Shown here piece by piece: positions 7,674-16,984 of a stretch of DNA of 34,142 nucleotides. The position numbers were made by a program, and so were the translations under genes. The stretch lies in IMG/VR virus record IMGVR_UViG_3300030329_005377, positions 1-34,142 of that record; one strand, written 5' to 3'. The stretch is from a virus. Under the pieces are notes generated by a model. That model was not told the origin of the DNA, did not search any database, and worked only from the letters and a program-made list of their open reading frames with translations. Positions within the stretch are counted from its first letter, which is position 1. Every line of letters begins with the position of its first letter.

Positions 7674-9050
7674 ATGGCTGTTTTTTCAGGACTCAATCTT
7701 AGCTCTGCCGACGACATTCTGAAGGTTGACTACCAGGACGCGATTCGCGACCAGCTCGACAACATCAACGTTGTCTGGGCGATGATGGAAAAGAAGACCG
7801 TCCCGCATCGAGGCAAGGACTTCTATGTCGCGCTTCGAACGGGACGAAACGAAGGAACCGGATTCCGAGGCGAGTTCGAAGACCTTCCCGAACACGGGCA
7901 CCAGTCGTATGAGAGCGCGGTATTTGAGCGCTTCCATCAGTACACCCGAATCTCCCTGACTGGCCAGGTCATGGAAGCGACGGTGGGTGACAACGCAGCG
8001 TTTGCTGACGCTCTCGACTCCGAGATCAACGGAGCCGTCGAAGATACCGCCCGCGACGCGAACCGCGTCGTCTGGGGCGATGGGACCGGCTGCCTCTCGG
8101 CTGTCGACGCGTACACCACCGACGCCAATATCCCTGTCCAGTCAACGGTGTTTCTACGTAGAAACCAGAAAATCATCCCATACACGACCGGCGATTCCAC
8201 ACACGCGATGACCGGGGGCTCGGACCCCGTGTACATCAAGTCGGTGACTCCCTCTAGCACCGGCAATCGGCGTGGAACGATTACAGTCTCCAACGCCATT
8301 GGCGGGGATGCCGTTGACGCCGACTGGGCTGCAGGGAGGATTTATCGGGCCGGGAAGTCTGGCACAGCTCACGCGACAACCCTCTCAGAGGCGAACGGTA
8401 TCGGAAACCTCGTGAGCGACAGCAACACGCTCGGAGGTATTGATCGCAGCAGCGACGCTGGCGCCTTCTGGAAGTCAACGATTCGAGACGGGACTGGGGC
8501 TACTATGCCCACGGACTGGGAAGAAGAGCTCCAGACGACCCTCGACCTGATCGACATCAACGAGGGCGGGAAGATCGACTTCATGGTGACGAGTCACCAG
8601 TACCGAAACAGTTACTTCTCGGCCCTGCAGCAAGATCGTCGTTTCGTAGTCGAGTCTCGCGCTACTGACCTGCCCGGCGGATTCTCGGCTGTCCTTTACA
8701 ACGACATTCCGTTCGCGGTCGACCGCGACGCCTCAGGTATTACCCATGACGGTAATGATGGCGGAGGCCAAGCAGGCTCGGGCGCTTTAGACGTAGCCTC
8801 TGGCGAGCCGTGGACTGGGCACAACGCAGATGGAGACAATAACGCATGTGCCGGGTCTGTCGTATTCCTGTCCACGCAGCACATGTTCGTAGCCCAGACT
8901 GGGGATCCAAAGTGGATCGACGTCGACGGCTCGATTCTCCGAGAGATCTCGAACAAGGACGCCGTTGAGGCGACCTGGAGACGGTACTTCAACGTCGTGA
9001 CGGACAAGGGCGCGGCCCACGGTCGCCTCGACCTCCCGTCGATTTCATAG
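7674..9050 (+). CDS. Major capsid protein
   Basis: A 458-residue protein preceded by AAGGAG and located after portal and scaffold. The N-terminal region (DDILKVDYQDAIRDQLDNIN), followed by the GKDFYVALRTGRNEGTGFRG strand segment, is characteristic of HK97-fold capsid proteins of P22-like and related phages. The middle (residues ~150-240, TGDSTHAMTGGSDPVYIKSV and onward) looks like an inserted beta domain. The C-terminal part, including FMVTSHQYRNSYFSALQQDR and GAAHGRLD, matches the core P- and A-domain pattern. A 59-base gap before it carries a small imperfect hairpin and the ribosome binding site, which may help raise its expression. Confidence 0.92.
   Translation: MAVFSGLNLSSADDILKVDYQDAIRDQLDNINVVWAMMEKKTVPHRGKDFYVALRTGRNEGTGFRGEFEDLPEHGHQSYESAVFERFHQYTRISLTGQVMEATVGDNAAFADALDSEINGAVEDTARDANRVVWGDGTGCLSAVDAYTTDANIPVQSTVFLRRNQKIIPYTTGDSTHAMTGGSDPVYIKSVTPSSTGNRRGTITVSNAIGGDAVDADWAAGRIYRAGKSGTAHATTLSEANGIGNLVSDSNTLGGIDRSSDAGAFWKSTIRDGTGATMPTDWEEELQTTLDLIDINEGGKIDFMVTSHQYRNSYFSALQQDRRFVVESRATDLPGGFSAVLYNDIPFAVDRDASGITHDGNDGGGQAGSGALDVASGEPWTGHNADGDNNACAGSVVFLSTQHMFVAQTGDPKWIDVDGSILREISNKDAVEATWRRYFNVVTDKGAAHGRLDLPSIS
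8150..8165. repeat. Perfect 16-bp palindrome inside the capsid gene
   Basis: GTTTCTACGTAGAAAC reads the same on both strands. It lies within codons for VFLRRN in the major capsid gene. No function is implied by the sequence alone. Confidence 0.9.
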
Positions 9051-9061
9051 TTGCAGAGAGT

Positions 9062-9634
9062 ATGAATCCGAAACTACCGCAGAAGCGCCTTAGTCGTCTC
9101 TACAACCGAGGCAGACCGAGGAGAGAGCGCCGTTTTTTGAGTCACTGCCTTCGGGCAGAGCTCATCCCATCCGGTAAAACGGCCTCTCTTCCCGGCCTCG
9201 AAAAACTAGACGACATGGAATTGTACTGGCATCCCGTATTGGAGCGCTGGGGGGTGTACCGGCGTGCAGCCAAGGGTACCTCCCCAGCCTCAGATTTGCT
9301 GTACTTGGTGATGAGATGCCAAGGCAGCGATGGCTCCTATCGGGCTCCGGGCAATTGGGTTCTTGACTTGCTCCGCAAGCACGACACGACACGCAATGGC
9401 TCCCTCGATCCCAGACGGGCTCGCAGGGAGTACATTGAGTACATCGAGAAGCGCGACGAGCTCGCTGCAAAGCTACGTGCGAAGCGCCGAAAGAACCTGA
9501 CGAGAAACGTATCGAAAGACATAGCCATCGGCTGGGTTGGTCGGGTTCGCTCGACTGGCGGGATCCAGCTGATGGACCGCCCCAAGGCAGGGACTAAGAG
9601 GATCTACGGCAAGTCTCAGGAGAGGCGCAGATGA
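9062..9634 (+). CDS. Basic hypothetical protein after the capsid gene
   Basis: A 190-residue, strongly basic protein 11 bases after the capsid stop. A central segment (DDMELYWHPVLERWGVYRRA) followed by DLLYLVMRCQG suggests a compact beta-rich core; the C-terminal half is a long charged helix (RRARREYIEYIEKRDELAAK) with a basic tail. Basic proteins in this position are often DNA-contacting head or connector accessories, but I recognise no named family. Its stop overlaps the next start by 4 bases (ATGA), implying coupled translation with the adaptor gene. Confidence 0.7.
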   Translation: MNPKLPQKRLSRLYNRGRPRRERRFLSHCLRAELIPSGKTASLPGLEKLDDMELYWHPVLERWGVYRRAAKGTSPASDLLYLVMRCQGSDGSYRAPGNWVLDLLRKHDTTRNGSLDPRRARREYIEYIEKRDELAAKLRAKRRKNLTRNVSKDIAIGWVGRVRSTGGIQLMDRPKAGTKRIYGKSQERRR

Positions 9635-10284
9635 ACTTTGCTCAGATGCGCGAAATGTTTCTCGACTACATGGACGACCCTCGGGCTCAGTCATGGGACG
9701 AGAACAAGGTTGCTCGATTCATCAATCGTGGTGTCGAACACATTACGAACGTGATGCGAGCGAACAACCGGAACGATTTCGTGGCGTCTACCGATTTTGC
9801 GATCACCTCAGACTCGTCCAATGATTTTCGTCAGGCTCTGCCTGCAGACTTCCTACAGGTGAATCACGTTGAGAGGATACTCGGGGAGACTCGGGTTCCC
9901 ATGGCGAGCGTCTCGTTCGGAAATCGAGACGGCGCTGGAGGCGCGAGGCTCCAAGGGGCGAAGGGAGCTCAAGGTTCAGATCTCTACTTCATTCACGGGA
10001 CCGAGTTCGGGGTCGCAAGGCCGTCGGGAACTTACACAGCACGGTTGTGGTATATCCAGGCCCCAACGGAACTGGGGGACGACGCCGACACGCTGCCCGA
10101 AGTGCCATCCGACCTTCACAATGCTGTCGTCCTTTACGGAGTGAGGCTCGCGAAGCCTTCGTTCCTGAAGGCTGACGGCTTCCGAGATGTTTACAACGAA
10201 GAAATGGCGAAGGTCCGGTCGGTCGCGGTGCGGCGGGCGGGTGAACCAACCCACACGGGCATCGATCCTCACGCCGCCTTCTGA
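9631..10284 (+). CDS. Head-tail adaptor-like protein
   Basis: A 217-residue protein with a good AGGAGAGG ribosome binding site. It starts with a helical pattern (MREMFLDYMDDPRAQSWDEN, then VARFINRGVEHITNVM), followed by a beta segment with ALPADFLQVNHVERILGETR and, near the end, SDLHNAVVLYGVRLAKPSFL. This layout (N-terminal helices, 'LPxDFL' strand, C-terminal helices) is typical of the adaptor or connector proteins that dock under the portal in podoviruses and some siphoviruses. It lies between the capsid and the beta-propeller tail protein, as expected. The exact adaptor family was not resolved. Confidence 0.78.
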   Translation: MNFAQMREMFLDYMDDPRAQSWDENKVARFINRGVEHITNVMRANNRNDFVASTDFAITSDSSNDFRQALPADFLQVNHVERILGETRVPMASVSFGNRDGAGGARLQGAKGAQGSDLYFIHGTEFGVARPSGTYTARLWYIQAPTELGDDADTLPEVPSDLHNAVVLYGVRLAKPSFLKADGFRDVYNEEMAKVRSVAVRRAGEPTHTGIDPHAAF

Positions 10285-10296
10285 AGGAGTTCATGA

Positions 10297-12072
10297 GTGT
10301 CGGTCGCAATCGTCTCCAACGAGATGACCACGGCGACGGCTCCTTTCGTGGGGTTGTCGACGCGAGTCCTGTCTCGGTCTCTCCGCTTCGATGAGGCGGA
10401 GGTTGCCCTCAACCTTCAACCTGACGAGGGAGCCCTCAAGACTCGTCCGGGGCTGAAGGGAATATCAACGGCCCCGAACGGCGGGGCTATCGAAGGAATC
10501 CACGACTACGTCCTTAGCGACGGATCCAATCTCCTTCTCGTCAAGGCAGGAGCTCAGCTCTACAAAGTTGACCGCGCCGCCGATCCAATCACATGGACAG
10601 CGATTGGCGACGGGGGACTCACGTCTGGGCAGATAGCCCAGTTCGTCACGGCGAACAACAAGGTGTACATCGCCCACGGGGGAACGCCAAAAGCCACAGA
10701 CGGGACGGGTCTCTTTAACTGGCTCATCGATCCGCCGTCTCCAGCTCCGACCGTCGCTTCGAATTCTGCCGTAGGGAATCTCGACCCAGACGGCACCTAC
10801 TCCTACAAGGTGACGTACTACTCCAGCAGCTGGGGGTTGGAATCGCCCTCTTCTGCAGAGACTACAGCGCTCGACCTGGAGAACCAGAGCTCGTCTATCC
10901 AGCTGTCTTCCCTCAGCGAGACTGACGACGAGAGGGTGGACAAGGTTCGGATATACAGACGGCGAATCGACGCGGCAGAAGGGGACTGGCTCCTCGTAGA
11001 CGAGATTGCAGAGGACGGGGTTAGCACCTACCTCGACAAGAAAGACGACGGGATGAGGTCGCTGGACTTCATAGCCCCTGAGAGCTTTGATTCGGACTTG
11101 CCAGAGTTCGACTTCATTAGCTGGAACAACGACGTCATGCTGGCGACGACGTCTGCCGAACCGAACAACCTGTACTTCACGGAGTCTGGGGGAGTCACGC
11201 CTTACGGCTTCTTCACGGCAGACAACGAGGTGAGCTCTATCCATGCGTATCAAGCTGCGTGGGCGATTCTGACCCGCAGCTCAATATGGCTCCTGACTGG
11301 CGGTTCAGTTCGGGACTTCTCTTTTCGAAAGACTATCGAGAATCGCGGATGCATCTCGCCCTACGGGGGAGTGTCACGAGACGAAGGCGTCTACATGGCG
11401 TCTGATCTCGGAATCTACCTCTATCCACTCCAGCGCCCCGTGAAATTGAGCGGCAGGGTTCAGACGGACTGGAAGAACCGGAACACGAGCCTCGACCACA
11501 AGATCAAGGCCATAGACATCCCGGAACTCGGGGCGATTGGCTGGCTCTATGCGTCGACCCCAACGTCGAGCTCTGTCGACAAGCTGCTCGTCTACTTCTA
11601 CGACAACTCGGCGAAGGTGTCTGACCATTCCTGGTTCGAATGGAAGATCACTGGCCTAACTTGCGGCGATTCGATCCGCGACTCTGGGGACGACGAAGAG
11701 ATAACACTCCTCGGGTTCTCAGACGGGCGTCTCGCACAGTTAGGAGGGGAAGACGACGGGGGTACGGCAATCGACTGGGAGTGGAGGACTGGTAAGCACG
11801 ACAGGAACCATCCGGCACGCAACAAGCACTGGGGCGACTGCAGTGTGGACTGCGTCAAGAAGACCGGCGGCTCTGTCTTCAACATCCACGCCCGTTTCGA
11901 CGAGGACGAATCCGACTACTTAGTTGGGACTCACGACTCTTCGGGCTACTCGCACTTCGCAGGCAGGGTGTCTGCCCAGTCGCAGCAAATCCGTTTGCGC
12001 TTCGAGGGCTCAGGCCCCGTGGAAATCTTTTCCTACGCCGTGCAGGCTATCCTTTCCGACAGGCCCTCATGA
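10297..12072 (+). CDS. Beta-propeller-like tail protein (nozzle/stabilisation type)
   Basis: A 591-residue protein, start GTG 10297 placed 7 bases after AAGGAG; the nearby ATG 10293 is in another frame. Features seen: an N-terminal 'FDEAEVALNLQPDEGALKTRPGLKG' type segment typical of phage proteins reporting 'ARNxxxxxxGxLxTRPG'; blade-like repeats (YVLSDGSNLLLVKAGAQLYK and QFVTANNKVYIAHGG); an Fn3-like insertion around residues 150-240 (DGTYSYKVTYYSSSWGLESP); then further blades (SSIWLLTGG, SDLGIYLYPL). This matches the beta-propeller proteins that close the podovirus tail tube, such as nozzle or DNA-stabilisation proteins. Position after the adaptor supports it. The stop overlaps the next start by 4 bases. 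Confidence 0.75.
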   Translation: MSVAIVSNEMTTATAPFVGLSTRVLSRSLRFDEAEVALNLQPDEGALKTRPGLKGISTAPNGGAIEGIHDYVLSDGSNLLLVKAGAQLYKVDRAADPITWTAIGDGGLTSGQIAQFVTANNKVYIAHGGTPKATDGTGLFNWLIDPPSPAPTVASNSAVGNLDPDGTYSYKVTYYSSSWGLESPSSAETTALDLENQSSSIQLSSLSETDDERVDKVRIYRRRIDAAEGDWLLVDEIAEDGVSTYLDKKDDGMRSLDFIAPESFDSDLPEFDFISWNNDVMLATTSAEPNNLYFTESGGVTPYGFFTADNEVSSIHAYQAAWAILTRSSIWLLTGGSVRDFSFRKTIENRGCISPYGGVSRDEGVYMASDLGIYLYPLQRPVKLSGRVQTDWKNRNTSLDHKIKAIDIPELGAIGWLYASTPTSSSVDKLLVYFYDNSAKVSDHSWFEWKITGLTCGDSIRDSGDDEEITLLGFSDGRLAQLGGEDDGGTAIDWEWRTGKHDRNHPARNKHWGDCSVDCVKKTGGSVFNIHARFDEDESDYLVGTHDSSGYSHFAGRVSAQSQQIRLRFEGSGPVEIFSYAVQAILSDRPS

Positions 12073-13427
12073 GCAGACGTCGACCACGAAACCTCGCGGG
12101 AAAAGTTTTCGAAGTCGACGACCACAGAGTTGACCGACAACTCGACCGCGTCCTTGACCTCGTCTCTCGACCCGATTCGTTTCTTGCGAACTCGATTGAC
12201 GGGACATCGATTCGTACGGGCAGCCTCCCCGCGAACAGACTAAGCGACGAGCTCCGCCCAGCGTTCAATGTCATTCGCTACGGGGCTGACCCCTTTGGAC
12301 AGAAGGACTCAGCTTCGGCGTTCGCCCAGGCGATCTCTCTCGCGAACGACCAAGGAGGTGGCGTGGTAGTGGTCCCCCCCGGAGACTACCTTGTGACAGA
12401 CCACGACTCCGACGGGGCCGCAATCAAGATGGAGGCGTCGGTCACCTTGTCTGGGTCCGGGGCGGGAGCCACGACGATCACGCTCGGAGACGGGGAGGAC
12501 GTAGACGTCATCTTCGCGGACACCAAGAGCGACATCGGAGTCAGAGAGCTGACGGTAGACGGCAACCAAGACAACAACACTTCGGGGTGTGGCATCCGCC
12601 TCTTGTCCGGGCAAGGCGGATCATCATTCGCCGAGGCTCGCATACAAAACGTCATAATTCGCTCTCCAGCGGATCATGGGCTTTTCTTCGACCAGGACTC
12701 CGTCACTCCAGTTTTCTGGAACAACGTTGTCGAAGACGTGTGGATCTACTACCCAGGAGGCGACGGGATCCGGTTCGACGGGGATGATGCAGACGCGATC
12801 ACTGGCAACCGAATATCTGGAGTAACGATCTTCCTGGCCGGGGGCTCTGAGGGGAACGGGATCAGGCTGTATGGCGACCACTTCGTGGTGTCGGGCGTCA
12901 TTGTCGAGGGTGTTGAAGGCTCGGGCTACGCCGGGATCGACTACCAGGGGGGAAAGAGCAGCACACTCTCGGACCTGAGTATTGTGGGAGTAGGATCGAG
13001 CGGCGAGCAAGACGACGGCAGAGGGGTCTTTTTAGGGAGCACCGAATCCGTAACAGTTCGCGGGATGACTGCGGACAACTTGGGGGAGGGAGTCTTCGCC
13101 TTTGGCTCGACGAACACGTCCATCAGCGGGGTCGTCACCAATAACTGCTATTACGGCGTCGCTGTGGCGGGGGGGGCTCCTCCCACCTCGACAGTGATCT
13201 CAGGATGCACCTTCGCAGACGGGGAGCAGGGGATCCGGGTCGGGCAGGCTACGGCGACCACCATCACCGGCTGCAACAGCCGGGGGAACGCTGAGGGCCT
13301 GAGAGTCTTGGTTACTGCGGCCGACACGACAGTGGTAGCGAACAACTTTACGGGGAACACTGCGGCGACGGAGATACATGCGTCAGCCACCGGGACTATT
13401 GACGAGCACAACGCACTCGGCGAGTAG
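12069..13427 (+). CDS. Tailspike with pectate-lyase-like right-handed beta-helix
   Basis: A 452-residue protein. A basic N-terminal ~60 residues probably anchors it to the tail; residues ~66-110 carry the classical start of a pectate-lyase-3-like beta-helix (FNVIRYGADPFGQKDSASAF and GGGVVVVPPGDYLVT). Beyond that are repeated short strand-turn units ending in N, G or D turns (SGVTIFLAGG, VRGMTADNLGEGVFAFG, STVISGCTFADGEQGIRVGQ). Such proteins trimerise and bind or cut host surface polysaccharide. Catalytic residues cannot be assigned by eye. It follows the nozzle-like gene with an ATGA overlap and is followed by the internal protein genes. Confidence 0.85.
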   Translation: MSRRRPRNLAGKVFEVDDHRVDRQLDRVLDLVSRPDSFLANSIDGTSIRTGSLPANRLSDELRPAFNVIRYGADPFGQKDSASAFAQAISLANDQGGGVVVVPPGDYLVTDHDSDGAAIKMEASVTLSGSGAGATTITLGDGEDVDVIFADTKSDIGVRELTVDGNQDNNTSGCGIRLLSGQGGSSFAEARIQNVIIRSPADHGLFFDQDSVTPVFWNNVVEDVWIYYPGGDGIRFDGDDADAITGNRISGVTIFLAGGSEGNGIRLYGDHFVVSGVIVEGVEGSGYAGIDYQGGKSSTLSDLSIVGVGSSGEQDDGRGVFLGSTESVTVRGMTADNLGEGVFAFGSTNTSISGVVTNNCYYGVAVAGGAPPTSTVISGCTFADGEQGIRVGQATATTITGCNSRGNAEGLRVLVTAADTTVVANNFTGNTAATEIHASATGTIDEHNALGE

Positions 13428-13487
13428 CGCCTGATTCGATTTTCAATAGGGGCTCACTTGAGTACCCTGATCCAAGGAGAATGACCC

Positions 13488-14774
13488 ATGCCAGAAGGAA
13501 TCGGATACGCGAAGCAACGACCGGGTTCAGGCCGGACCCCGTCGAAGCAAGAGCGAAGGGGGACGGGGCGAAAACTCAAGCAAGCCATTAAGGCCGAAGG
13601 CCAGTCGGGGGGGTTACTTGATCGAATGGCCGCAGGCCAGTCGAAGCAGGAACGAAGACAGCAGAGACGAGCATTCAAGCAATCCAGGCGAGCGGCTGTG
13701 GCCCAGTCGGGGCAAAAGAGGCGAAAGAATAAGAAGCAAGGAAGCGCTCCCCCGGCTCGGACAGCCGCCACTCGAGCCGCCGCCGACAAACGCGCCGGAC
13801 GCGACGAGTGGGGTTTTTTACCCGAAGAGCGGCGCACGAACGTGTCGCCGTGGAACAGGAACGAGGCGACTCGGGGGCGAGCAGAGGAAGCCATAAAGGA
13901 AACGTTTAATAGGGAGAGGGAGGCCGCTCGGCAGCGGGGGCATTCTACAGTCGAGCAAGTCGACCCGACATTGGGCGGCACTACGCGGATGGACAAGCAT
14001 CGGCGGAAGAAGGGTCCGAACAAGAAAGCGATCAGGCAGCGAAACCTGCTGGGGCCAGAGCTCGCGAAACTCGTCCCGGATCGAGGGTTGAGGAAGAACG
14101 AGCTCGGGCTGCTCACTGCGAGGCAGAGCGAGGAGAACCAGAAAATCGCAGAGGTCCAGCAGGACCAGGCTCAGGAGCTTATTGCGCAGCAGATCTCCTC
14201 GCTGCTCGGTCATCCCACGTCGCCGCCTCCTCACACAGGGTTCCCAGGATCTCCTCAGCAGGGGTTCGCTCCTCAGCAGGGGTTCGCTCCTCAGCAGGGG
14301 TTCGCTCCGCAGCCGGGGTTCGCTCCTCAGCCGGGGGCTACCCCGCAGCAGTCAATCCAGTTCCTGCGGCAGGAGTTCGCCAGGCGGGCGCAAGCTGACC
14401 CGTTCAGCTCCCAAGACATCGCTTCTCGGCGAGCAGGCTTGCAGGCTGAGGGGGTCAGGCAGGCGCTCGACGCTCGGCGCAGAATACAGCAAGACATGGC
14501 GTCTCGCGGGTTGGTCGGCAGCCTTCCGGCCATGGCGCAGGCGCAGCAGGCTGCGAACGTGCGGCGTGGCGTGGCTGACCAGATGCGTCGGCAGATCGGC
14601 GAGGAGTTCGGGTTCCGTAATCAGTTCCAGAGACAGGGGCTGCAAGACCTACTTGGGCTTGATCTCGAGCAGCAGAGGCGTCAGCAGGAGATGGCGATGC
14701 AGTTAGCCCAGACACACTTAATTCCGAGAGGCCAGGTTGACCTCCAGGGCCTACTGACCCCCATAACCCCATAA
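13488..14774 (+). CDS. Basic internal virion protein candidate
   Basis: A 428-residue protein with a clear AAGGAG 8 bases before ATG 13488; an ATG at 13481 is out of frame. The N-terminal half is extremely rich in Arg, Lys and Gln (KQERRGTGRKLKQAIKAEGQ) and probably binds nucleic acid or is largely unfolded. Five PQQGFA-type repeats occupy residues ~256-285. The C-terminal third is a long amphipathic helical region (ARRRIQQDMASRGLVG, then RRGVADQMRRQIGEEFGFRN) of a kind seen in DNA-ejection proteins. It opens a set of four genes after the tailspike, where podoviruses keep internal core or ejection proteins. The function is inferred from position and composition. Confidence 0.65.
   Translation: MPEGIGYAKQRPGSGRTPSKQERRGTGRKLKQAIKAEGQSGGLLDRMAAGQSKQERRQQRRAFKQSRRAAVAQSGQKRRKNKKQGSAPPARTAATRAAADKRAGRDEWGFLPEERRTNVSPWNRNEATRGRAEEAIKETFNREREAARQRGHSTVEQVDPTLGGTTRMDKHRRKKGPNKKAIRQRNLLGPELAKLVPDRGLRKNELGLLTARQSEENQKIAEVQQDQAQELIAQQISSLLGHPTSPPPHTGFPGSPQQGFAPQQGFAPQQGFAPQPGFAPQPGATPQQSIQFLRQEFARRAQADPFSSQDIASRRAGLQAEGVRQALDARRRIQQDMASRGLVGSLPAMAQAQQAANVRRGVADQMRRQIGEEFGFRNQFQRQGLQDLLGLDLEQQRRQQEMAMQLAQTHLIPRGQVDLQGLLTPITP
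14253..14342 (+). repeat. 18-bp coding repeats (PQQGFA), four copies plus a partial
   Basis: Units start at 14253, 14271, 14289 and 14307, with a partial at 14325. The first three are identical in sequence (CCTCAGCAGGGGTTCGCT); the fourth and fifth replace one Gln by Pro. The frame is preserved by the 18-bp period. Confidence 0.95.
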
Positions 14775-14789
14775 GGGATAGGACTTACA

Positions 14790-15251
14790 ATGGATCCAGC
14801 GACGATGGGTTTGATCGCAGCGGCGGCGGGCGGCGGTATGTCGATGGCGGGAAAATTCATGGGAGACGACGAACCGGGGGTACCGGGACAGCCGTGGAGG
14901 CCACCCACTCTGGGGATGCCTGGCGGAGCCCAGGGAGGGGCGCCTGCGTTGTCGGCTGGCTCGCCGAATCCCTATGGTGGCTTGGGCGGTGGTCAGCAGT
15001 CTGACCTCCAGCAAGGGCTAAACGCGGGCGCGATGGGCATGGGACTCCTTTCCAAAGCCCTTGGCCTTTGGGGCGATCCAGACGACGAAGCCCCTGACAC
15101 GTCGCAGGGGATCGACTGGACAGGGGGAGGGCCAGCGCAGTACAACTCCGCGCCTGCAGGCAACTCCATGGGACATCCTGCGAACTATGATCTCCTTCCA
15201 GACCAGAGCTTCCTTGGCGGTCCTGGGCTGGATTATAGGAGTCTGGCATAG
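14790..15251 (+). CDS. Glycine/proline-rich internal virion protein candidate
   Basis: A 153-residue protein. The N terminus (MDPATMGLIAAAAGGGMSMA) is a small-residue, weakly hydrophobic helix of the kind found at the start of podovirus internal (gp14-like) proteins that insert into the host membrane during DNA ejection. The rest is rich in Gly, Pro and Ala, with a second helical part (QQGLNAGAMGMGLLSKALGL). It lies between two other putative internal proteins. No enzymatic motif is visible. Small size and low complexity limit confidence. Confidence 0.62.
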   Translation: MDPATMGLIAAAAGGGMSMAGKFMGDDEPGVPGQPWRPPTLGMPGGAQGGAPALSAGSPNPYGGLGGGQQSDLQQGLNAGAMGMGLLSKALGLWGDPDDEAPDTSQGIDWTGGGPAQYNSAPAGNSMGHPANYDLLPDQSFLGGPGLDYRSLA

Positions 15252-15305
15252 AGCCCCTCCACGCAGGGCCGATCAGCTTCGAACCGTATAACAAGGGGTG
15301 AGCAT

Positions 15306-16949
15306 ATGGCTATTCCAGGTATCAGCGCGGGAAGAACCCAGGTTTCGCCGTCGGCGGCGAGATCTCGCCGCCAGAACGACGATCTCAACGACATCCTCCA
15401 GCTCGTGAATTCGATAGGGCGGACGATGTTCGGCGCTGCCGATATTGGGTTGCGCTACAAAAACGCCAAGACTGCCGAACTCCAGCAAGCGGCTAGGAGA
15501 GAGCTGGAGAAGGCAAGGGACGCACGTGCCAAGGAAAGGGACCAGCTCGCCAAAGATAGGTTTGCCTATGAGAAGGAGCGCCACACGGAGGAAGACACAA
15601 GGAGGGTAGGAAAAGCAGCGGCGGAGTTGGAAGAGAAGATTCGTAACGAGCGGCGCAAAACCCTCAGAGAGGCGATAGACGTCGGGAACGTAAACTCCGT
15701 CGATTCCGGCGAGTTGATCAAGATGGCTGGCAACGTCCTCTCGTTGGGGCTCGAAGACGTAGTTTCCGAGCTCTACCCCGGAAGCGCTCTCGAGGCGTAT
15801 GTGCGCCTGGGCCTGGCAAGCGCAGGGAGGCCGGAAGATGCCCACACCCTCGTGAGTCGGGCAGTTCAGGAGCTGGGCGTCAATAACGCCCTCGCCGGGG
15901 GGGCAGGCACGGACCCCGCGGCGCAGGGGACAGGCACGGGCTCCGCAGCGCAGGGGACAGGGGGTGAAACCAAGGAAGAAGAGAAGGCCCGCCGCATTGC
16001 TGAGGGGAAGGAGGCTGCTGATGTCCTCGATGACCCTAATAGGCATGCTAAGGTACCAATCCATCCTGACAACGAGGATCTGCAGTCTGCGCTCGGACGC
16101 GCCATTTGGATGCTTGGTGCTCATGCCAGCAATGCCTGGGATTGGGGGGCAGAGAAGAACCGCGAGATCTCCGCCGCGATGGCTGATGACCTTGGGTGGT
16201 TCTGGGATAGGCTCTGGGGCTCCTCCGATCAGGGGGCGGCAGAGACTGGAGCCCAAGGGGGGGCGACTCAGGAGAGTGCCCCTTTAGGACTCGGGCGGGA
16301 TCAAGGCGGAGAGATCGATCCAAGACTGGGGCCGTTCCCTGCCCCTGACTTCGGAGAGACGCCCGGACCCGTAGCGCCGGAGGGGGCACCGGCTCAGTTC
16401 ATTCGCGACACGATGCGCCGCGCCAAAGCGACGCACCCTATGCTCCGAGACGACCGCCCTCGCGATCTTCGGCTGTGGCGGGGGAGGGGGGGGCTCCTCC
16501 CACCTGGGATGTCCGCCTCGGACGCGATCAGCGAGGTTGGGAGTTACTTGCATGAGGGGGCACCGGCTCAGTTCATTCGCGACACGATGCGCCGCGCCAA
16601 AGCGACGCACCCTATGCTCGGTGGCGGTCAGGCGTCCGCCGCATCCCCTGCTCCCCCTCCCGCGTTCGGCCCCCAACATCGGCAGGTAGCTGAAGCACTT
16701 TTCCAGGGCGACCACATCCCCCCTCCAGGCGTCGCTGGGGCAGCGGTTGATGACGTGCTCAGGCGGGATCTCCTCCTCCGGGCCGGATTTCCAGGTGTCC
16801 CCGACCTCCGTGCGTTGTCCCCCCAAAGCCAGCAGGCAGCTGCAGCTACCCTGCAGTCGGTAATGCACCCGATGCTCGGTGGCGGTCAGGTATCCCCCAC
16901 GTCTCCTGCCCTCCCCCCCGCGTTCGGCCCGTCTCTCTACAGTCGGTAA
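15306..16949 (+). CDS. Coiled-coil internal virion protein candidate
   Basis: A 547-residue protein. Residues ~50-125 form a long charged coiled coil (ELQQAARRELEKARDARAKE, then KDRFAYEKERHTEEDTRRVG). The middle has small helices and Gly/Thr-rich linkers with a short repeat (GTDPAAQGTGTGSAAQGTGG). The C-terminal third is made of repeats: a perfect 66-bp duplication encoding EGAPAQFIRDTMRRAKATHP appears twice, and HPMLGGGQ followed by PPAFGP appears twice. A further copy of the DNA unit begins at the stop codon but in another frame, so the present C terminus probably arose by frameshift in a repeat. It sits in the internal-protein gene cluster; function is inferred. Confidence 0.65.
   Translation: MAIPGISAGRTQVSPSAARSRRQNDDLNDILQLVNSIGRTMFGAADIGLRYKNAKTAELQQAARRELEKARDARAKERDQLAKDRFAYEKERHTEEDTRRVGKAAAELEEKIRNERRKTLREAIDVGNVNSVDSGELIKMAGNVLSLGLEDVVSELYPGSALEAYVRLGLASAGRPEDAHTLVSRAVQELGVNNALAGGAGTDPAAQGTGTGSAAQGTGGETKEEEKARRIAEGKEAADVLDDPNRHAKVPIHPDNEDLQSALGRAIWMLGAHASNAWDWGAEKNREISAAMADDLGWFWDRLWGSSDQGAAETGAQGGATQESAPLGLGRDQGGEIDPRLGPFPAPDFGETPGPVAPEGAPAQFIRDTMRRAKATHPMLRDDRPRDLRLWRGRGGLLPPGMSASDAISEVGSYLHEGAPAQFIRDTMRRAKATHPMLGGGQASAASPAPPPAFGPQHRQVAEALFQGDHIPPPGVAGAAVDDVLRRDLLLRAGFPGVPDLRALSPQSQQAAAATLQSVMHPMLGGGQVSPTSPALPPAFGPSLYSR
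16380..16619 (+). repeat. Perfect 66-bp direct repeat, copies 174 bp apart
   Basis: The copies are 16380-16445 and 16554-16619 and are identical base for base. They encode the same 22 residues in frame. A weaker partial unit (HPMLGGGQ) recurs at ~16862-16930. Confidence 0.95.
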
Positions 16950-16984
16950 TGTTCCCCTACTCGGACCCAACCATCTGACAGACC

